Of a stretch of 64,000 bases of DNA, positions 11,541-21,926 are shown one piece after another. How positions within the stretch are numbered: the stretch's first letter is position 1; every line of letters begins with the position of its first letter. The position numbers and the translations under genes were made by a program. Source of the stretch: Neurospora tetrasperma FGSC 2508 (taxonomy: Eukaryota > Ascomycota > Sordariomycetes > Sordariales > Sordariaceae); NCBI RefSeq assembly GCF_000213175.1, contig NW_009799102.1, forward strand, positions 214,178-278,177, read 5' to 3'. The notes beneath the pieces are model-generated. The model was given only the letters and a program-made list of their open reading frames with translations. It was not told where the DNA came from and did not search any database.

Positions 11541-13814
11541 CTAGATGATCGTGACCACTTCTTCCTTGGCTTGCGCAAGTACCCCAAATCGTTCCTTCCA
11601 TGGTGTACGATCATTCTTCGGGCGGCGGGGAGGTCCTGTCAGCTGAAGCCTCCCAAACCGGTGATAAACGTCTTGGCCCACTTCTTCCTCCGATTGCCCT
11701 TTGACCTTCTTTAGCAAGAGAAATACTGGACTTCCCCCTTTCCTTACTACCCCAAGCAAAAAGCAGTAAACAACAGGTGGATCACCACCAGCGTCCATCT
11801 CATCCAAAAGCCCCAAGAGATCCTGACATCCGTCGTCAACAAACAGGTGCTGCACAAAATTCTCAACCAGCACCCCGAACTCCAAGCTAAGAATCTGCCA
11901 TGGGAGTCGTAGCCCGTCTTGCCGACAGGTTTTTAATCGCGGATGTGTCACTCTGGCCGGCAAAAGCTGCCCGCGCAGTACTAGCCTCCCTGTGATCAGC
12001 TCACCCATCTCATCAGATCCGGCTGCAGCAGTACTGGAAACATCTAATACTTCACACAAGGGTGTAAAGAAGTCCTTCGTGCCATGTTCCTGCCCCAGGA
12101 ACTTGACAGGTGCGTTGACGGAGCCCCAAGACCACGTTGGCGCCCGCCATCCAAGCGCCCTGTCTGTCCATGCCTTGATTCTCTTCACCTCATCTTCATC
12201 GTCAGTAGCGATATTCTCAAATCCGACCTTCCAGCACAAATCTCGCACCAGGCTGTCTTTCCACAAACCAGCATAGTATCCTGTCCCGTATGCCTTGTCC
12301 GCATTGCCATGTAGTGCTGCACGTGCAACGCTCATCTCCCTCGCCAATCCAGATATGGCAGGAAATAAATCTTTCGCATACGTCAAATCCCGTCTCGTGA
12401 AGTCATGAACCATATTATGCCACGCATACATGAGTTCATCGCGGGTCATTATCCTCCAAACCACCGGGCCATAGTATGCTTTCGCTATCGTTTTACGCAT
12501 GGAACTATGTTGCTGAAAATTATCCGTATGCGATTGCTGTGGGGTTGTCTCATTCACCCCGCCCCCCTTAGACCCTAAGACACTCTCCTGGTCCAGGGAT
12601 GAGTTGCTATGGTCGGTACATTGACAGGCCGAATCCTCTAGGCACTCAAAGTAGAGCTCGTGGGGTCCAAAGTGCAGGACACGAGAAGAAAGAAAGCGTT
12701 CTTGGAAAATCCAGCCACGCTTATTGGTCGGAAGCATTGGAATTCGACCGGCGTAGCTTGAAGTCCCTCGGTTGACATGATCATATGTACGGCGGACGTA
12801 AAATGTCTCTGTAGTATTCGTTGTCATCGGGAAGTTTGCCTGATCGGCTATATTGGAGTCACAGATTTCGTTTGTTTTGGTGTTAACTGTCAAGGCGAAT
12901 GTTTGGTAGTCGGAAGGGAGGGAGACATGCATGCCTCCATAGGCGTCGGCGGAAGAAGTGGCGGACAGGACAAGATACGACCTTTGATAGATGGATGCCA
13001 TCTTTCCCGCCTCCTCTCGCCAATCGAGAACGGAATCCTGGATAATGCACAAGCTATCGATCCAGATATAGTGGACTCCGAGTTGGCGGGTGTATTCGAT
13101 AGCATCGTGCATAGTCGGGGGGAGATCGTCAGGGTTGATGCATCTTTTGTGGGACTCGAGATTATCGAATAGAGTACGGAGAAAAGGACGGCGACCCCAG
13201 CAGTAGCTTAAGCAGATGTAGAAATCTCTTTCGCCCTGGGATTCGTACAATCGGAGGGCAGGTTCTGCCGTTGTACCGACAAAGACAACTCGCTTAGGTA
13301 GAATGGCGGCGCTTAAGTATGAGTTACAGTGCTGATGACTGTCCCTGCAGTGGTTGATTTGCTGAATCGCCCATGAGAGACTTTCGTCTGAAGAAGTGGT
13401 CTTTGGGATCTGTTTTCCAATGTCCAGGAAGGGCAAGGTTCGGATCACCCAAGACGTTCCTATCAAAAGTGTCAGCTTTTACACTTCAACCAACAACGAG
13501 AGGCTTGAGACTGGTGATTTACTTTTTGAGCAGAAAAATGACAGTCTGAGGAGGGATGGGCCCAGCGGTATCTCCACAGTCATTCCTTTGCCCACAGCCA
13601 GCTTACCCAAAATGACAGCCAAATGATCAAGGTCGTTGGGTACAGGCATGGATGTATTGGAAAGGTATGTTCTTATACCTGTGGAGAATATAGAACAAGT
13701 CAGGCATGTGCTTGCGTTGGCCTCCATGGCAATGAGTGAGCTCCTGAACACGCTGAGGCCAACGCTGGAGGTCGGTGGATGACCACACCATTTGCAAGGT
13801 GGCAACTCCTCCAT
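11541..13814 (-). CDS. HET-domain (heterokaryon incompatibility) protein
   Basis: Two exons, 13814-13523 and 13459-11541, join in frame (donor GTAAAT, acceptor TAG) to 736 residues. The HET domain starts near residue 178 with YICLSYCWG and continues through GVHYIWIDSLCIIQDS, WREEAGKMASIYQ and an LSATSS block, the classic order for this family. Further on come RGWIFQERFLSSRVLHF and YFEC. HET domains in filamentous ascomycetes trigger cell death when genetically different hyphae fuse, or act in related self/non-self reactions; most family members have no assigned partner. The N-terminal exon carries two CxxC pairs (CKWC and CLTC). The start is uncertain: 13814 is the first ATG of an open exon, but ATGs further in would also keep the HET domain. 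Confidence 0.85.
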
Positions 13815-15088
13815 CTCGAGGAATCCGAGCTTGATGAGACTGTGACAGAGCTAATGGACAGCGCGTCCCGTGAGATAGAACAACAGTGATACATCGATGT
13901 TCCTCGTTCTGCTGAAATGTGTGCAGCGCACCAGTGACGATGGCGGGGTAAAGCTTCGCCATTTTGATTGTAACGCTGTCAAGCATTAGACTAAAAGGGG
14001 TCCAGCCTGGTCCACCAGCTCCCGGGAAACGCAACAGTTCATATAACTCTCGGCGAGCAAGGCCGACATGCTCGAGCATCGGAAAGACGAGAACATCCGA
14101 TGGGAGCCCTTCAACCGGGCCATCGGTGGGCAGGGATGGGCTTCATGTCGGATCCAAGGGCATCGGGTACACGTGGTGAATCGGAGGGGTTACATTGTCA
14201 CCGAAAGGAGAGGAAAATGCTGTAATTTCCATGATAACGGCCCGTTGAAGGACAACCAAGGACAGCGAAGGAAGACCTCGACTCCCGGGTTTGGGAAACA
14301 TGGAAATCGGTAAAATTGTGTCCGACAAATTGCCACGAAAGAATACTACCTGTAGGCCATCTCGAGGGACCAGAGAGAAAATCCTCGCGGCCGGCATCAC
14401 CGAACTGTGACAGGCAGAAATGATAAGGTAGAGGTGAGGACAAAAGAGCCATCGTGATCAACGAATTGATCCTGATTCGTTGTTGTTGAATGGGGATGGA
14501 TTGGATGCGTGCCACCTCAGTACCTTAACAGGACCCCACTGAGATTGCGGCTTGTCCTGTTAGCAACACACTGGAGCTTGGGAAGCCTGAAAGGCAACTC
14601 CGAGCCTTCGACCATCTCTTTTACTTGCAACTCTGCGATTTCCGTGTCTACTCCCCCAAATACTACAATGAGATGATACTTGATTACAATGAATTAAAGA
14701 CGAATGCCTCGGTACGCGTAATGCATCGATCAGCGTAGGGCTGAGCCAAGCTGCGCCACAACCCCATGATGCAACAAACAGGCTGTGGAGACGCTGCGTG
14801 AATTGCCCACATGAAACCCCACAACCGGACGGCTCGGGGATCCACCAGGGGCAGTTTGACCCAGGGGCATGGCGGGGACAAGGTCCCCTATTCGTCATCG
14901 GAGTCCTCCCATGTGGCAGAACGTCCACTGAGCCCGGCCACTGTAACAATCACTAAAGAGCAGCCCAACCCCACGATCAATTGCTCCCTCGACATCATCT
15001 TCTTTCCCACCTTCTTTCCACTTTCCCATCGTATCGAATACTACCTACCTAGCTCATCTTATCTGAGCGGCATATCTACACAGACAAC
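13815..15088. other. Spacer between the HET gene and the glycine-zipper gene
   Basis: No gene is supported. Open frames are short and lie on both strands. The final 100 bases before 15089 are rich in C and T, consistent with the 5' leader of the plus-strand gene. Confidence 0.5.
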
Positions 15089-16025
15089 ATGTCGGCACAA
15101 GACTACTACAACCAAGGCCAGCAAGGCGGAAACGGTGGCTACGGCCAGCAGCCTCCCCAGAACAACCCCTACGGCTACAGCCATGGCCAACCCACTCCCC
15201 AGTACCAGAGCCAGCAACAGGTTTGTTTCTCCCGTCCTCTCCTACGCCGTTCATAATATCCCGGTCCGTACTTCAATCATCACAAGTCCATCCAGCTAAC
15301 ATCCTGTTCTCTTCTCTCCAGGGCGGCTATCCCCCCTACGGCGGCCAGCAAGACGCCCCCTACCCCCCTCACAACTCCTACTCCTCCCCTCCTCCTCAAG
15401 GTGGCTACCACCAAGCACCTCCTCAGTATCACGGGCAATCGCAAGACTACAGCCACCAGTCCTACGGAAACGCTCCCCCGCCTCACAATCCCCAAGCGCC
15501 CTACGGCCAGCCACAGTATGGTCAGGATGGCCAGAGACAATACCATGACCAGAGCCAGCAGAGCTACGGCCATCAGCAGGGATACCCACCACAGCATCAG
15601 CAGTACCCAGGCCAGGGCGGCCCAGGAGGTCCCGTAGGCCCTGATGGTGAGCGTGGTCTCGGCGCTACGCTGGCTGGTGGTGGAATGGGCGCCATGTTGG
15701 CGCATGCTGGTGGAGCAGGCACCCTGGGTGGTGTGGTGAGCGCGGTTGGAGGCGCGATTGCGGCGAATCTGTTGGAGGATAAGTAAGTTTGCCCCTTGTT
15801 TCTTTGTTGCCAGCCTGTGTCGTTCTGCGGTTGGTGGGATTGGACCTGGGCGTGATTCTTGGCCTGACAAAGGATGATGTGCTGACTAACAACTGTCACA
15901 GGCTCCAGAAGAAGAAGAAGGACAAGAAGGACAAGAAGGATAAGCATCACAAGAAGGACAAGCACCACAAGAAGGACAAGCACCGCGGCGGCGGCAGCAG
16001 CTCCGACTCGAGTGATTCGGACTAA
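15089..16025 (+). CDS. Gln/Gly/Pro-rich glycine-zipper protein with lysine-rich tail
   Basis: Three exons, 15089-15220, 15322-15782 and 15902-16025, join in frame to 238 residues, with donors GTTTGT and GTAAGT and acceptors CAG. Residues 1-155 are a low-complexity tract of Tyr, Gln, Gly and Pro (QQP, GYGQQ, PPHNP units) that looks disordered. About residues 160-198 form a glycine-zipper with regular small residues (GATLAGGGMGAML, then GGVVSAVGGAIAANLLEDK), a hydrophobic segment that could insert in a membrane or self-associate. The tail is KKKKDKKDKKDKHHKKDK, followed by a Ser/Asp end. Proteins with this plan are widespread in ascomycetes and mostly unnamed. The composition suggests a scaffold or condensate-forming protein; that is inference. 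Confidence 0.85.
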
Positions 16026-16878
16026 GGCTGGGGATTGACTTGATAGCGATAAACGAGAGGTAATGATACCCGTTTTGCGGACGGAGTAGTGGATACTGCG
16101 ATGACATTTCCAGCGTAATACAGCAACTTGTTTCATACTCGTTCTCCAAATCTTCAAATAATGAACACCCGTCACGGAGCAATCGTTTCGCAATCATGAC
16201 TGAAAATCGAAAATCCTCCCAGTTAAGTTGGCCAGTTGAGCTGTCCAGCTGTTCCGACCATTCTTCATGCCATAATGGGACTAGGCATTCGGCGGTGTAC
16301 CAAAGCCCAAAGCGCCATTACACGTGTACGCTGACACCTTTCTTGGTTTCGTGTCCAGCTTCGTTGGTCCTCATTGCTCACTTTTTTCGAACCAAATCTA
16401 GCATTCCTTACACTACCAAAGCATAGGAGGACATCTGTCATATAAACACAACCATATTCCCGCCTCACACCTCTCCTGTAGCGACCGCCAGACTATCGCT
16501 ACTATGAGAACCAAACAAGCTCTGGTCAACAGCTTCCTTCTGGGCGTTGCAGATGAATCACTTCACTTGAATCTTGGCAATAGTGTGCATTACTGTGAAC
16601 ATCATCAAGACCATCAAGACCATCAAGGGCGGCGGATGGGTTAAACGCTCAAGAGAAACCCTAAAGTTCGAATGACCGGCCAAGGACGATGTAAGTGTTG
16701 GTGCTATCACCAGCTACAGAGGTGTACAGGCGTAGTGTACTAACGAGAATTTCAGGGATGTCTCCCGTCAACGCATCTCAACTCACACCACAACCCCCCT
16801 CGCAATTCCGCGCTGCTATACCCAACTTGAACATTTCGTCAGTTCTCCCGAGCTTGTCCCCGCGCCCATGAATATCTA
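16026..16878. other. Convergent spacer
   Basis: These 850 bases lie between the 3' ends of two convergent genes. Nothing recognisable was found apart from a short imperfect repeat of ATCAAGACC near 16603-16624. Confidence 0.5.
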
Positions 16879-19263
16879 TCATCCAATTTGCAGGTGCCAC
16901 GAACGACTGCTAAGCTGGTAGGCCATCATAGCAGACGTGGCAGTCGTTTCCTCATACCAGTCCGAACCAAGCTCCGCCATCTCCTTGACCAACGTAGCAT
17001 GAACATCGGCAGCCAGCTTCTCTACGAGCACCAACCGAACATCATTTAAACCAGACTTGGACCCCCAAATAAACACCTGGCTCCGTTCTCGAGTATCGTT
17101 GTCGTTCGTCGACATGGACTTCCCCTTCCCATCTCGAGGCCACTTAACCATAGCAACTGGGACGTTCCTCGATCGATCCTCAACTTTCGGTTTGGTGGTG
17201 GTGTACTGTCTCTTATACACCACCTCCAGGTCTTGATCTGTTACGCTACCCAAGGAGAAAAACTGCTGATGGGCGGGCACCTCAAATCGCATTTGATACA
17301 ATTCGCCTTTCAGAGGCGCCTCACTGAAGAATCCCAGCATGGTTTCCTCGGCAACTATGTCATGCCGCAACAACACTTTCAGATTCGGATCCCCGCCGCT
17401 GGGTTCAACAACCGAAACTTTGAGATCCGGGAATTGCGCAGCAGCAATGACCGACGACCGAAGAAAGAATCCATACCTGGGAACGGCAGCAGAACGATAA
17501 TGATGGACTGTGGTGGGATCGGTAAACATGAAGCGGTTGATAGACTTTTTTAAGGCTCTCCGCACGACATCGTCATCCTCCACGGGAGACCCTTCCAGGC
17601 CGCCCTGATACATATAACCCACACTCAGCGCACCGTCCACTAGCGCGTCGATCCAGTTGCCGTCAACGAAAAAGAAACGGAGGCTCTCGCGGGGTAGCAT
17701 GCTCTGGCCGGGTAAGAGGTAGCGCGACGGGACGTTGACGAGGTGGTACAGATCTAAAACGAAGCGGAGGACGATACTCCAGTCCGACGAGCTGGGATCG
17801 GTGAGGTCGTCGTAGGTCGTCTTCCAGCCTCCCCGTTCACTAGTTCCTGGGTGCAAGATCTCATGGCGGACGCGCGTGAGAGAAACGGTGAATGCGCGAT
17901 TGGCTAAAGCTAGCGAGCGACCTAGTGACCAGGCGGAGGAGTAGGTGATGTCCATCATGTCCAGTTTCTCATCAAAGATTTTGAGGTCGGCGCCAGAGTT
18001 GGAGAGAAAATCCCGTTCTAGGGGGGCAATGAAGTTGGGTGTTAGCGGGCCGCGGATGAGGGCGGCGGTGGGTTCCCCTGTTGGCGTCATGGAGCGCACG
18101 ATGGTGTAGCCTTCTTCAAACCGGTTGAGCATGCGCTTCGCTGCGTCATCTAGGTGTTCCGAATGGGGCGGGATGATGGGCTTGAGCATGCTCGCTGTGC
18201 GGGCTAGGTTCTCAAAGGTCTGCTTTACACTGAGAGAATTCGGCGGAAGGCAGGTGTATGACCAGCTGTAGAGGGAGACGAGCCCAACGCGAGCAGGTTG
18301 CTCGGGCGATGATGAGCCTGGTACAACTTCTGGGAGGGGTACGGGGTTTAGCGATTCGACGTTTTCGAGGGAGACGAGATGGACGATCATTTGGGAAGCT
18401 TCGTCACCGTCGAGAGGCCCGATGCGATTAGCGATTACGACACTGAACTCCCGAGGGGTATCGACCTTGTCTGAGTCGGTTCCCCTTGTGTTCATCCGGA
18501 CGACGTGGGCTAGGAACCGGTGTCGCGAAATATCTGGTGTGCCTGGCTGCGGTTCCCCGTTGTCATCGTAGGCTGCGAACAAGCGAGTAAATAAGGATGC
18601 CTTGGGAAAGATCAGATTCGTATCAGGTGTGGTTGCCTGGTCGAGGTCGATTTGGTCGTCAAATGGGACACTGGCTGTTCCCTCCTTCAGCTTGACGAGG
18701 TCACCCAACGGAACGCGGACAGCCATGGACTCCGACTGCTTTGGCGGAGGAGCATTGAGGCTGGTATGCGCAAAGATTCCCGCCTTCTCGACGTCGTCCA
18801 GATGCAGCTCGTCCGGGGAGAAGATCAAGAGCGCCATCCATGGCACGGCGTGTTTGGAATAGTCGTCGGTACGATGACCCTCGGCTTGACGACTGCCGAT
18901 GCGCTCCCATGGCAAAGTGCTGTTGTTGAGGACAATGTGCGGAAGCGTGTCGTGCGTCGCTTCGTGGCCCTGTTCTGGGTATATGGAGTAGACTGAGTCG
19001 GCGGGGAGGTGGAATTTTGGGGCGAGAACTTTTAATTGTTGTTTCCCTGGGGGTGTGGATGGGTCGCAAGTTGTCGAGTCCGTTTCCTTGCGATTATCAT
19101 CCTCGGACTTGTCTTCCGAAATGGTCTGCTGAACCTGGATGGTGTATGTGCCTCCTACCAAGCCTGGCTGTTCAAAGGTGATGATGTTCTTGGATCCGGG
19201 ATCCGCAATATAATTCTCTTCTTCTGGTTCTGGCTTTTCAGATCGATGGGTTGGAGGTGCCAT
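16879..19263 (-). CDS. Conserved protein of unknown function, 794 residues
   Basis: A single uninterrupted exon from ATG 19263 encodes 794 residues, with no signal peptide or clear membrane helix. Protein-like blocks include FHLPADSVYSIYPEQGH, LPHIVLNNSTLPWER and VPWMALLIFSPDEL in the N-terminal third, then LFTRLFAAYDD, HRFLAHVVRMNTRG and a passage around GLVSLYSWSYTCLPP. The middle carries LIRGPLTPNFIAPLERDFL and SSAWSLGRSLALANRAFTVSL. The C-terminal part has short charged inserts. The gene reads as a well-ordered cytoplasmic protein with a mixed beta-rich start, not a decayed copy. I do not recognise the family with certainty. I have a weak memory of similar blocks in bacterial proteins, which would point to horizontal transfer if confirmed. 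It neighbours an SDR and two HET genes, but nothing links them functionally. Confidence 0.8.
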   Translation of the reverse strand: MAPPTHRSEKPEPEEENYIADPGSKNIITFEQPGLVGGTYTIQVQQTISEDKSEDDNRKETDSTTCDPSTPPGKQQLKVLAPKFHLPADSVYSIYPEQGHEATHDTLPHIVLNNSTLPWERIGSRQAEGHRTDDYSKHAVPWMALLIFSPDELHLDDVEKAGIFAHTSLNAPPPKQSESMAVRVPLGDLVKLKEGTASVPFDDQIDLDQATTPDTNLIFPKASLFTRLFAAYDDNGEPQPGTPDISRHRFLAHVVRMNTRGTDSDKVDTPREFSVVIANRIGPLDGDEASQMIVHLVSLENVESLNPVPLPEVVPGSSSPEQPARVGLVSLYSWSYTCLPPNSLSVKQTFENLARTASMLKPIIPPHSEHLDDAAKRMLNRFEEGYTIVRSMTPTGEPTAALIRGPLTPNFIAPLERDFLSNSGADLKIFDEKLDMMDITYSSAWSLGRSLALANRAFTVSLTRVRHEILHPGTSERGGWKTTYDDLTDPSSSDWSIVLRFVLDLYHLVNVPSRYLLPGQSMLPRESLRFFFVDGNWIDALVDGALSVGYMYQGGLEGSPVEDDDVVRRALKKSINRFMFTDPTTVHHYRSAAVPRYGFFLRSSVIAAAQFPDLKVSVVEPSGGDPNLKVLLRHDIVAEETMLGFFSEAPLKGELYQMRFEVPAHQQFFSLGSVTDQDLEVVYKRQYTTTKPKVEDRSRNVPVAMVKWPRDGKGKSMSTNDNDTRERSQVFIWGSKSGLNDVRLVLVEKLAADVHATLVKEMAELGSDWYEETTATSAMMAYQLSSRSWHLQIG

Positions 19264-20497
19264 TTTTTCCTATGCGATGTGTTCGAGGACACAAGGAACG
19301 AGAGGAAGCTATCGTTGACTATATCAGAGTGGATGGGAAGAAGCTGCCTCAGATTCCCTGCGAGCACTTGTGTCTTTGAGGGGAACTGTAACGCCCTCTT
19401 GACCTCCACCAATCGGGCATTGCGAGCTGCTATCCACCATCAGCGCATGTCAAGGTTCTAGATTCATCATGGCCATGGGGCTGAGAAACTAGCGTATGCA
19501 TGGCCATATCATTGTGGTCACGCTTCAGCTCCGTGTATTCTCTCCGATTGCCTGATACGGAATGATCAATTCAGAAGGAATGTGCCCCAGTACCAGGTAT
19601 GGCCCGGTATTTTCAGTCCTATCAGCCCTGGTCTCACCGAGCCCCCCCGATTCGCCCGATCACAACCTGACTTCCGCCGGTCCAGACAACAACATTTGAC
19701 CCAGTACCAACCGACCGATTACTCTTTCCACGTTGTTTCTCTTGAAACATATGTACGCATTAGCAGAAAGAACAATCATTAAACCGAAAGCTGCCGAGGA
19801 CAGACGTACATCACAAAGAGAAACACCACATCAATATCACCACTGCCCATTTTACAAAACCCCCAAAGCCTGAATGTCAAACTTCATCCCGGTCTCCCAT
19901 AGGAAATATAGTGACACCTGCAATGTGTCATGTCCGAGTTTTTATTGCTTTTAGGATTCCTGGAAGAATCGAAGACGAATGGCGGGGGTTGGTGACGGGC
20001 TCGGGTTGTTTTGCAGTGTTACGACAATGGGGAATGAAGAAGAAAGGGAAAGAGCAAAGGGAATCACGTACATTCTACTAGCAGCTTTCTTCCAAGTAAG
20101 TACCTGAAGCAGGAACCGCCAGTTCGACCCGACGACATGTGTTACTCTTCTTTCTTCACCCACCAGACTCAAACATCCCAACGGAAGCGAATGGAATAAC
20201 CGACAGCAATCAGACCTCTTGACAAAATTACTCGCTGGTTATGGACATTGCTCTCATTCAGCAGCTGTTGGCAACCCAAACCAGAATCTTGCCTGTTGAG
20301 ACAATCTAGAATTCTTCTTCATTTGAGTCCCTGGCTTTCTTCCAGTGTGCTGATCTGGATCTAACGTACAGACACAACAGCCATACATAGCTATGTTTCG
20401 GAGTTGGGACGCCCAATAACAACTATTCACAGTATAATCATCGCGCCGTCTGAATTCCGCCGACGGGAGACGGAAAAGCCGACTTCAGAAAACAATC
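19264..20497. other. Spacer upstream of the 794-residue gene and downstream of the SDR gene
   Basis: No gene is supported in these 1.2 kb. The longest open frames are about 65 to 85 codons and lack motifs. Several stretches are T-rich near 19720-19960. I see no RNA gene or inverted repeat. Confidence 0.5.
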
Positions 20498-21598
20498 CTA
20501 GGTAGAAACTTCCTCGCTCGTCTCCCCAACATCACTATGCCTAACATCATTATGATCGGTACTCGTGATGAGACGTTCCCACGCATCCAAAACCTCCAAA
20601 GTAAGGTCGCACTTTGTTTTGATCGCATCAAACGCATCCTGTCCCAACGGCAATCTGAACTTCATAGTCCCATACTTCGCGTTTCTGAAAGCATACGTTA
20701 CATCCCCCTCCTCAATATATCGATAGAAGGTCTCATTACGGACGACGTCCATGATGATCTCGACAGCCTTTGCCGGGTCACCTCTCTGCTTAGAGTCCAC
20801 ATCGGCATAGGAGCGCAGGGTCATTTCCGACGCTTCCTTGTAATCGTCAATCTTGGACACGTTGGCGACCACGTGAGAAGGTGACAGCAAGTTGGTTCGG
20901 AACTGTCCTGGCTCGAAGAGAAGGGTGCGAATGCCGAATTGTTCCACCTCTTTTTGGAGTGCTTCCACCATTCCTGTTGTATCGTTCCTGTCAGCAAACT
21001 GTGGTTGGTCAAGTGATTGCCGGCTTGACTGATACCAGACGGAAGCAGAAGGGAAGAAGGAAAAAAAACACAAACCCTCAACAGCAAACTTGGACCCCGC
21101 ATACGCTCCACAGAACTCATTTCCCTTCCATCCCGAAAGCGAACCCATAAACACCAGCGTCCCGCTCCGGCGCTCTCGCATGTGCGGAAGGACCGCGTTG
21201 GTGACCTTGAGCAGGCCGAACACGTTGGTCTCGAATTGCTTGACGAAGCCGTCGTAGCCCAGGTCTTCCCAACCGCCCAGCGCTACGTAGCCGGCATTGT
21301 TCACCAGCACGTCGATCCTCCCGTAAATCTTGATGGCCTCTGCAATGATCCCGTTCAGGGACTCCTGGGATGCGGTGACGTCGAGCTGGAGGACAGATAC
21401 ATTATCCTCAGTTTGGGAAACTTGGATATAATGTCTCATGTTGGGATTGGAGAGGTCGCGGGCGGTAGCGATGATGTAGTCGCCACGAGCTTTAATGTTG
21501 AGATAGAACTCGAGGCCAAAGCCGGAGGAGCAGCCGGTGACGAGCCAGACTAGCGAGTTGGCCGGAGCTTGCTTCTTGGTGGTGTTGTTGTGGGACAT
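20498..21598 (-). CDS. Short-chain dehydrogenase/reductase (classical SDR)
   Basis: Two exons, 21598-21076 and 20973-20498, join to 332 residues. The 102-base intron is open in frame, so unspliced RNA would give a longer but odd protein. The intron has donor GTTTGT and acceptor CAG and removes a Phe/Ser-rich stretch, giving YAGSKFAVEGMVEAL. Family motifs are TGCSSGFG (cofactor glycine motif, about residue 20), LDVTAS, VLVNNAGY, the structural block NVFGLLKVTNAVLPHM, the Ser in FMGSLSG and the catalytic Tyr/Lys in YAGSK near residue 165. Such enzymes use NAD(P)H to reduce a carbonyl or the reverse; the substrate cannot be read from sequence. There is no signal peptide, so it is probably cytosolic. 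No biosynthetic partners are adjacent, so it does not look like part of a secondary-metabolite cluster. Confidence 0.88.
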   Translation of the reverse strand: MSHNNTTKKQAPANSLVWLVTGCSSGFGLEFYLNIKARGDYIIATARDLSNPNMRHYIQVSQTEDNVSVLQLDVTASQESLNGIIAEAIKIYGRIDVLVNNAGYVALGGWEDLGYDGFVKQFETNVFGLLKVTNAVLPHMRERRSGTLVFMGSLSGWKGNEFCGAYAGSKFAVEGLCFFSFFPSASVWYQSSRQSLDQPQFADRNDTTGMVEALQKEVEQFGIRTLLFEPGQFRTNLLSPSHVVANVSKIDDYKEASEMTLRSYADVDSKQRGDPAKAVEIIMDVVRNETFYRYIEEGDVTYAFRNAKYGTMKFRLPLGQDAFDAIKTKCDLTLEVLDAWERLITSTDHNDVRHSDVGETSEEVST

Positions 21599-21926
21599 CT
21601 TGATGATGGGCGTTGAGAGGATGGTGGTGTTAATGTTGTGTTTGTTGTTGAACGGGAGAGCGATTGAGCGGCTTTAAACAAGGCCATCCCATCCAACCAT
21701 GATGCCCCCTCTCCTTCCCTTTATACATCTTTTGTCTTATCCCAAGGTATTTCGTTTGTGGACTGTTCATCATCACACTTTCCTCGCTCATCTGCACTAA
21801 TCGCCAACCCTTTCGGCGTTAAGCAGCACTTGCACAACCCCTGGCCATCGGGGTTAAGAGCTTCTCAGACACCGGCTCGTCAGGACTGGTAAACGCCTAT
21901 CGCCTGAACACTGCTTCCTCATCTTG

